The notes beneath the pieces are model-generated. The model was not told where the DNA came from. It saw nothing but the letters and a program-made list of their open reading frames with translations, and ran no database searches. DNA of 64,000 nucleotides. It comes from Lingula anatina (lineage: Eukaryota; Brachiopoda; Lingulata; Lingulida; Lingulidae). Made by a program: the position numbers and the translations under genes. Shown piece by piece: positions 61,118 to 64,000 of this stretch; the first letter of the stretch is position 1; each line of letters opens with the position of its first letter. The DNA is taken from the NCBI RefSeq assembly GCF_001039355.2, contig NW_019775414.1, forward strand, positions 124,001-188,000, in the 5' to 3' direction.

Positions 61118-64000
61118 CTGTAATAATATGCAATAAAATATTTAAGAAACTGACAGTTTTTCCAATCTGCATGTTTCAGCAGTTAAAAAATAGATAATCT
61201 TATTATATAATTCCTTTTATCCCCAAACCATATAAAACTTTGTTATTAAATTTGTTGTGTAAAATGTTAACAAACTGAAAAAGGAAGTTAAAACATTTCT
61301 CAAATTAAAAAAAATCAAAACACATTTCACAGGTTGCTAGATTCTTTCTTAAACATCTTTTGATTACTGACTATTTTTGTACTGTTTTATGAAAATTTAA
61401 GAAGCCATGTCTCCCCACCTTGGTTTCTGGTGCAAATTTTTCAATGTTTTGCATCAAGAAATCGTGTAGCCTAGGATGATACTGGTACAGGGAGCCATCT
61501 ACAGCTACTGTCACCTCTGGCCTCTTCATTCTATTGCACAATGCTGCCAAAGCTGGACAAAGAAATATTATTATAAATTTAGAATAATGTTTTTTTTTTA
61601 ATTTGAAATGAAAGGACAAGAATAAACCTCAGGGGAGATTCTTCTCTTCTTTAAAAGTTTATTATTAGTTCTTTATTAGTTTGGTATATTTTTATTTTAG
61701 CTCTATCTAATTAAAAGAAATACCAAACTTTAATTTACCAGAGTGGTTACTCACCTCCTCCAACCAGTTGACCAGCTCTTATGGATATCACTTCACACAC
61801 GTACTTGATCACACTGATGTCAAACTCTGTGGCTTCATCCTTAAGGCCCATCTCCTCTATTACTTTCATTGTCCTCTCACTTTTACCCTCTTTATTGTCT
61901 CTGGTGACAAAAATAAAAAAATTCAATCTCCATATGAAAAATATTTGGTATAATTTGGATAACCTTACACTTAGCACAAATGTATCCTGGGTGGGCATTA
62001 CTAGTTTGCAATTATTATAGAACAATATAATTCTAAAAACTTTGAACCCTTAATTGTACCCAGTGCCTCCCCCTCCCTCTAAAAAATAAGTATCTTGCTT
62101 TAGGTTAGTTCAGAGTGCATGTTGGCCCATTCTACATAACCCTTGTTAAAACAAAATTCTAATCAACATAAATTTTCAAATTTACTGCAGTGAAATAAAC
62201 ACTTCAATAGAAATAAAAATTGCAAATAAAAACTTTGATTCTTTGGGGCATTTCAATGTTACTGGACACCTTAATTCTTAGTTAAAATGCACCACTAAGA
62301 TACAATATAAGATCTTAAAACACTTTACCAAACAGATGAACTTATTTCAACTTACTTTTCTATCTTTGTTGCATGTGTTGTGGTTAAGGAATTCCGTGTG
62401 CCTAGCGTTTCAGACACTTTGCCATTAAATATCAGACCTTCTCGCGTTAGATGCAGCAGTATGAGGCGTACAGTTTCACCCATGTACATACCTGCAAAGT
62501 ATTTTTCAAAGCTGCAAACAGAACGAAAGCAATCAGCTACAACAAACAGAGAATATAATGTATACAACATAAATAGCTGGGAACTATGTGCATCATATGC
62601 AAAATTAAAATCAAATCACAAATTAAAAAGGCACTGCCAATGTAAGAGTACCACTGTTATCTTTGGGTTTATCATTGAATTTTAAGATAAAAATATTTGA
62701 TCAGTTACAGCAGGAACTAACCAACAACATTGTGATCTGTTTAAAACAAGTCCCAATCATTTTATAGACAAATTTTGACAAATTTTTATGACAAATTTTT
62801 AAGTTCACTTACGTGAAAGACCCAACATGGTTTGAATATTTATCAACTTCTCTATCATAGTCTGTCTTGATGAAATCTATACAACCATTGTCTCCAAATG
62901 CTCCCCATTCTATATCGATAACAACCTGGGAGAAAAAACTACATAGATAACAAAAACATATACTACTGAAAGTAAACATCAATAAATTTTGATTGTGTGT
63001 TACCAAATGTTTCTTTTTAAATTGTGTATCTTGATGTTTGTTTTTACCTTAATTTTGTTCAAGATTTGGTGACTGAAAACAATGAGCGAAGAAAAACAAA
63101 GTTCTGACAAGAATAAGTATTGCTACCTCTTTTGGTTCCTCAATTGGTAAATTCCATTTGTCTATATTTTCAATGTGTTCTAAATAGCTTGCATTGCACC
63201 CAGTTCCTAGAATATCCACATTCAATTTTTAAAGTTAAAATTGCCAAGATAAATAAATAAATAGATAAATTAATTTTTCCAAATAATCATCTACCACATA
63301 ATTAATATGATGTTTTATTAAAATATAAGATCTTTATGATTTCACTGTACACAAATGAAGAGACTATTGATATTAAATGTTTACACAAAAGTTCAATAAT
63401 ATCTCATTTAGATATGAGAAAACCTACCTAAAATGACCCCAATATAACACTTATGGTCGGCATAAGCTCCTGCCATGATGGTTCCTGTTGTGTCATTTAA
63501 TATAGCTGCCAACTCTACATCTTTTAGCTCCTGCGGAAAAAAGTTGTACTAGAACTTGTTTTGAAATAAAAAACACCATTTACAAGACACTTCAATATTA
63601 TTTATACTGTAACCCCTTAATTGTACAAAAGTACAAAACGATATATCTTTGGGGATAAAAGAAAGGCAACATACCGAGCAGCATGAACTACAAATTCATT
63701 TGTTCCTGCATACATCCAACTAAAATGTTTACAAACATACATGTTTTGAACAGGGCAGCACAAATAGCAGCCCAGGATAGTAAAATAATATATCAAAAAC
63801 CCAAATGATCCCAAATGTTCAAGCCACATATAAAGAGATACAGTAAATTAATAGATACTACAAGACCAACCTACCTCCCTTTTTGCCATTGCCCCCTCCA
63901 GAGCTGCCCCTGCATCGTCCCCAACTCCATCTTTGCACCTGAAGCTCTTGGTCCATGTGATTAGAATACCGCTTTTCAGTCCCTTCTGAGTCATTGGGAA
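61028..64000 (-). CDS. Hexokinase, C-terminal part (gene runs off the window)
   Basis: Hexokinase phosphorylates glucose and other hexoses with ATP, the first step of glycolysis, in the cytosol or on mitochondria. The last eight exons are present: 315 residues plus stop, about two thirds of a 450-490 aa single-lobe animal hexokinase. Seen in order: [10 protein letters not shown] (sugar-binding Thr-Lys), LNDTTGT (Asn and catalytic Asp), [18 protein letters not shown] (sugar-binding Glu), [12 protein letters not shown] (second Glu), [12 protein letters not shown] and [14 protein letters not shown] (nucleotide-binding end). The 5' part, including the ATP-binding phosphate 1 loop and first small-domain strands, lies beyond 64000. 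Whether the gene has one or two hexokinase lobes cannot be seen here. Confidence 0.95.
61419..61552 (-). CDS. Hexokinase exon with [10 protein letters not shown] motif
   Basis: [27 protein letters not shown] and [16 protein letters not shown]. The conserved VDGS.Y..HP segment marks the nucleotide-side fold. Confidence 0.95.
61755..61900 (-). CDS. Hexokinase exon (large-domain helices)
   Basis: [19 protein letters not shown] and [19 protein letters not shown]. The first base completes a Lys codon from the previous exon. Confidence 0.92.
62356..62511 (-). CDS. Hexokinase exon with GMYMGE motif
   Basis: [19 protein letters not shown], then LIFNGK and a Thr-rich stretch; phase 2 at both joints. 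Confidence 0.94.
62813..62925 (-). CDS. Hexokinase exon with EWGAFG motif
   Basis: [18 protein letters not shown]...[11 protein letters not shown]; the Glu of EWGAFG binds sugar. It ends in phase 2. Confidence 0.95.
63127..63206 (-). CDS. Hexokinase exon with GTGCNASY motif
   Basis: (G)[17 protein letters not shown]; the family motif is GTGxNACYME. Confidence 0.94.
63428..63530 (-). CDS. Hexokinase exon with LNDTTGT active site
   Basis: [19 protein letters not shown], then [10 protein letters not shown]. The Asp of NDT is the expected catalytic base. It ends in phase 1. Confidence 0.95.
63875..64000 (-). CDS. Hexokinase exon (5'-most in window, may continue)
   Basis: Reads [20 protein letters not shown] and [14 protein letters not shown]; phase 0 at the donor GTAGGT. 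The open frame reaches the window edge. Confidence 0.92.

Larger units (their letters stand above)
61118..63874 (-). other. Hexokinase introns in the window
   Basis: Introns 61118-61418, 61553-61754, 61901-62355, 62512-62812, 62926-63126, 63207-63427 and 63531-63874. They are short and AT-rich with no other feature seen. Confidence 0.75.

Noticed and set aside
1-64000. CRISPR arrays, operons, prophage or bacterial defence systems
   Set aside because: All supported genes are intron-containing animal genes; no regularly spaced repeats or bacterial gene organisation are present.
1-64000. tRNA or rRNA genes
   Set aside because: No stretch with both A-box and B-box-like words in tRNA spacing, and no rRNA-like sequence, was noticed by eye; a covariance-model scan would be needed to exclude them fully.

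Overview
This is a nuclear genomic window from an animal, most likely a marine bilaterian invertebrate (mollusc, annelid or brachiopod grade). I cannot fix the phylum from sequence alone. The case for an animal is that the coding DNA is split into many GT-AG exons, the introns are AT-rich and mostly 0.3-7 kb, there are CA/GT microsatellites and foldback mobile-element relics, and the proteins are metazoan (a Shank scaffold, a ciliary RABL2 GTPase, a stefin-type cystatin and a one-lobed type of hexokinase). There are no operons, CRISPR arrays or bacterial features.

Layout. Positions 1-6042 contain no coding sequence that I can support; they are presumably the upstream region and untranslated exon(s) of Shank. 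Positions 6090-46763 (+) hold a complete Shank/ProSAP gene. The domain order is SPN, ankyrin repeats, SH3, PDZ, a very long proline-rich disordered region with three PPxxF Homer-type ligands, and a C-terminal SAM domain. I could trace 18 constitutive-looking exons that join in frame into 1959 codons. A further 2.2-kb open exon at 29957-32176 sits between the SH3 and PDZ exons and has matching splice phase at both ends. It is either a giant cassette exon (2699 aa protein) or an alternative first exon starting at 29997 (2122 aa protein lacking SPN, ANK and SH3).

Positions 49955-56751 (-) hold a complete eight-exon RABL2 gene (240 aa), convergent with Shank. Positions 57107-58591 (+) hold a complete three-exon cytosolic cystatin/stefin (98 aa). 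It is divergent from RABL2, with only 355 bp between the two start codons, so the two may share a promoter. Positions 61028-64000 (-) hold the last eight exons (315 aa) of a hexokinase that continues beyond the window; it converges on the cystatin.

The genes do not form one pathway: Shank is a synaptic or cortical scaffold, RABL2 a ciliary transport GTPase, the cystatin a cathepsin inhibitor and hexokinase the entry step of glycolysis. The most notable features are the large alternative Shank exon, the convergent Shank-RABL2 pairing, which also occurs at human 22q13.33 (SHANK3...RABL2B), and a near-perfect 62-bp-arm palindrome in RABL2 intron 1.
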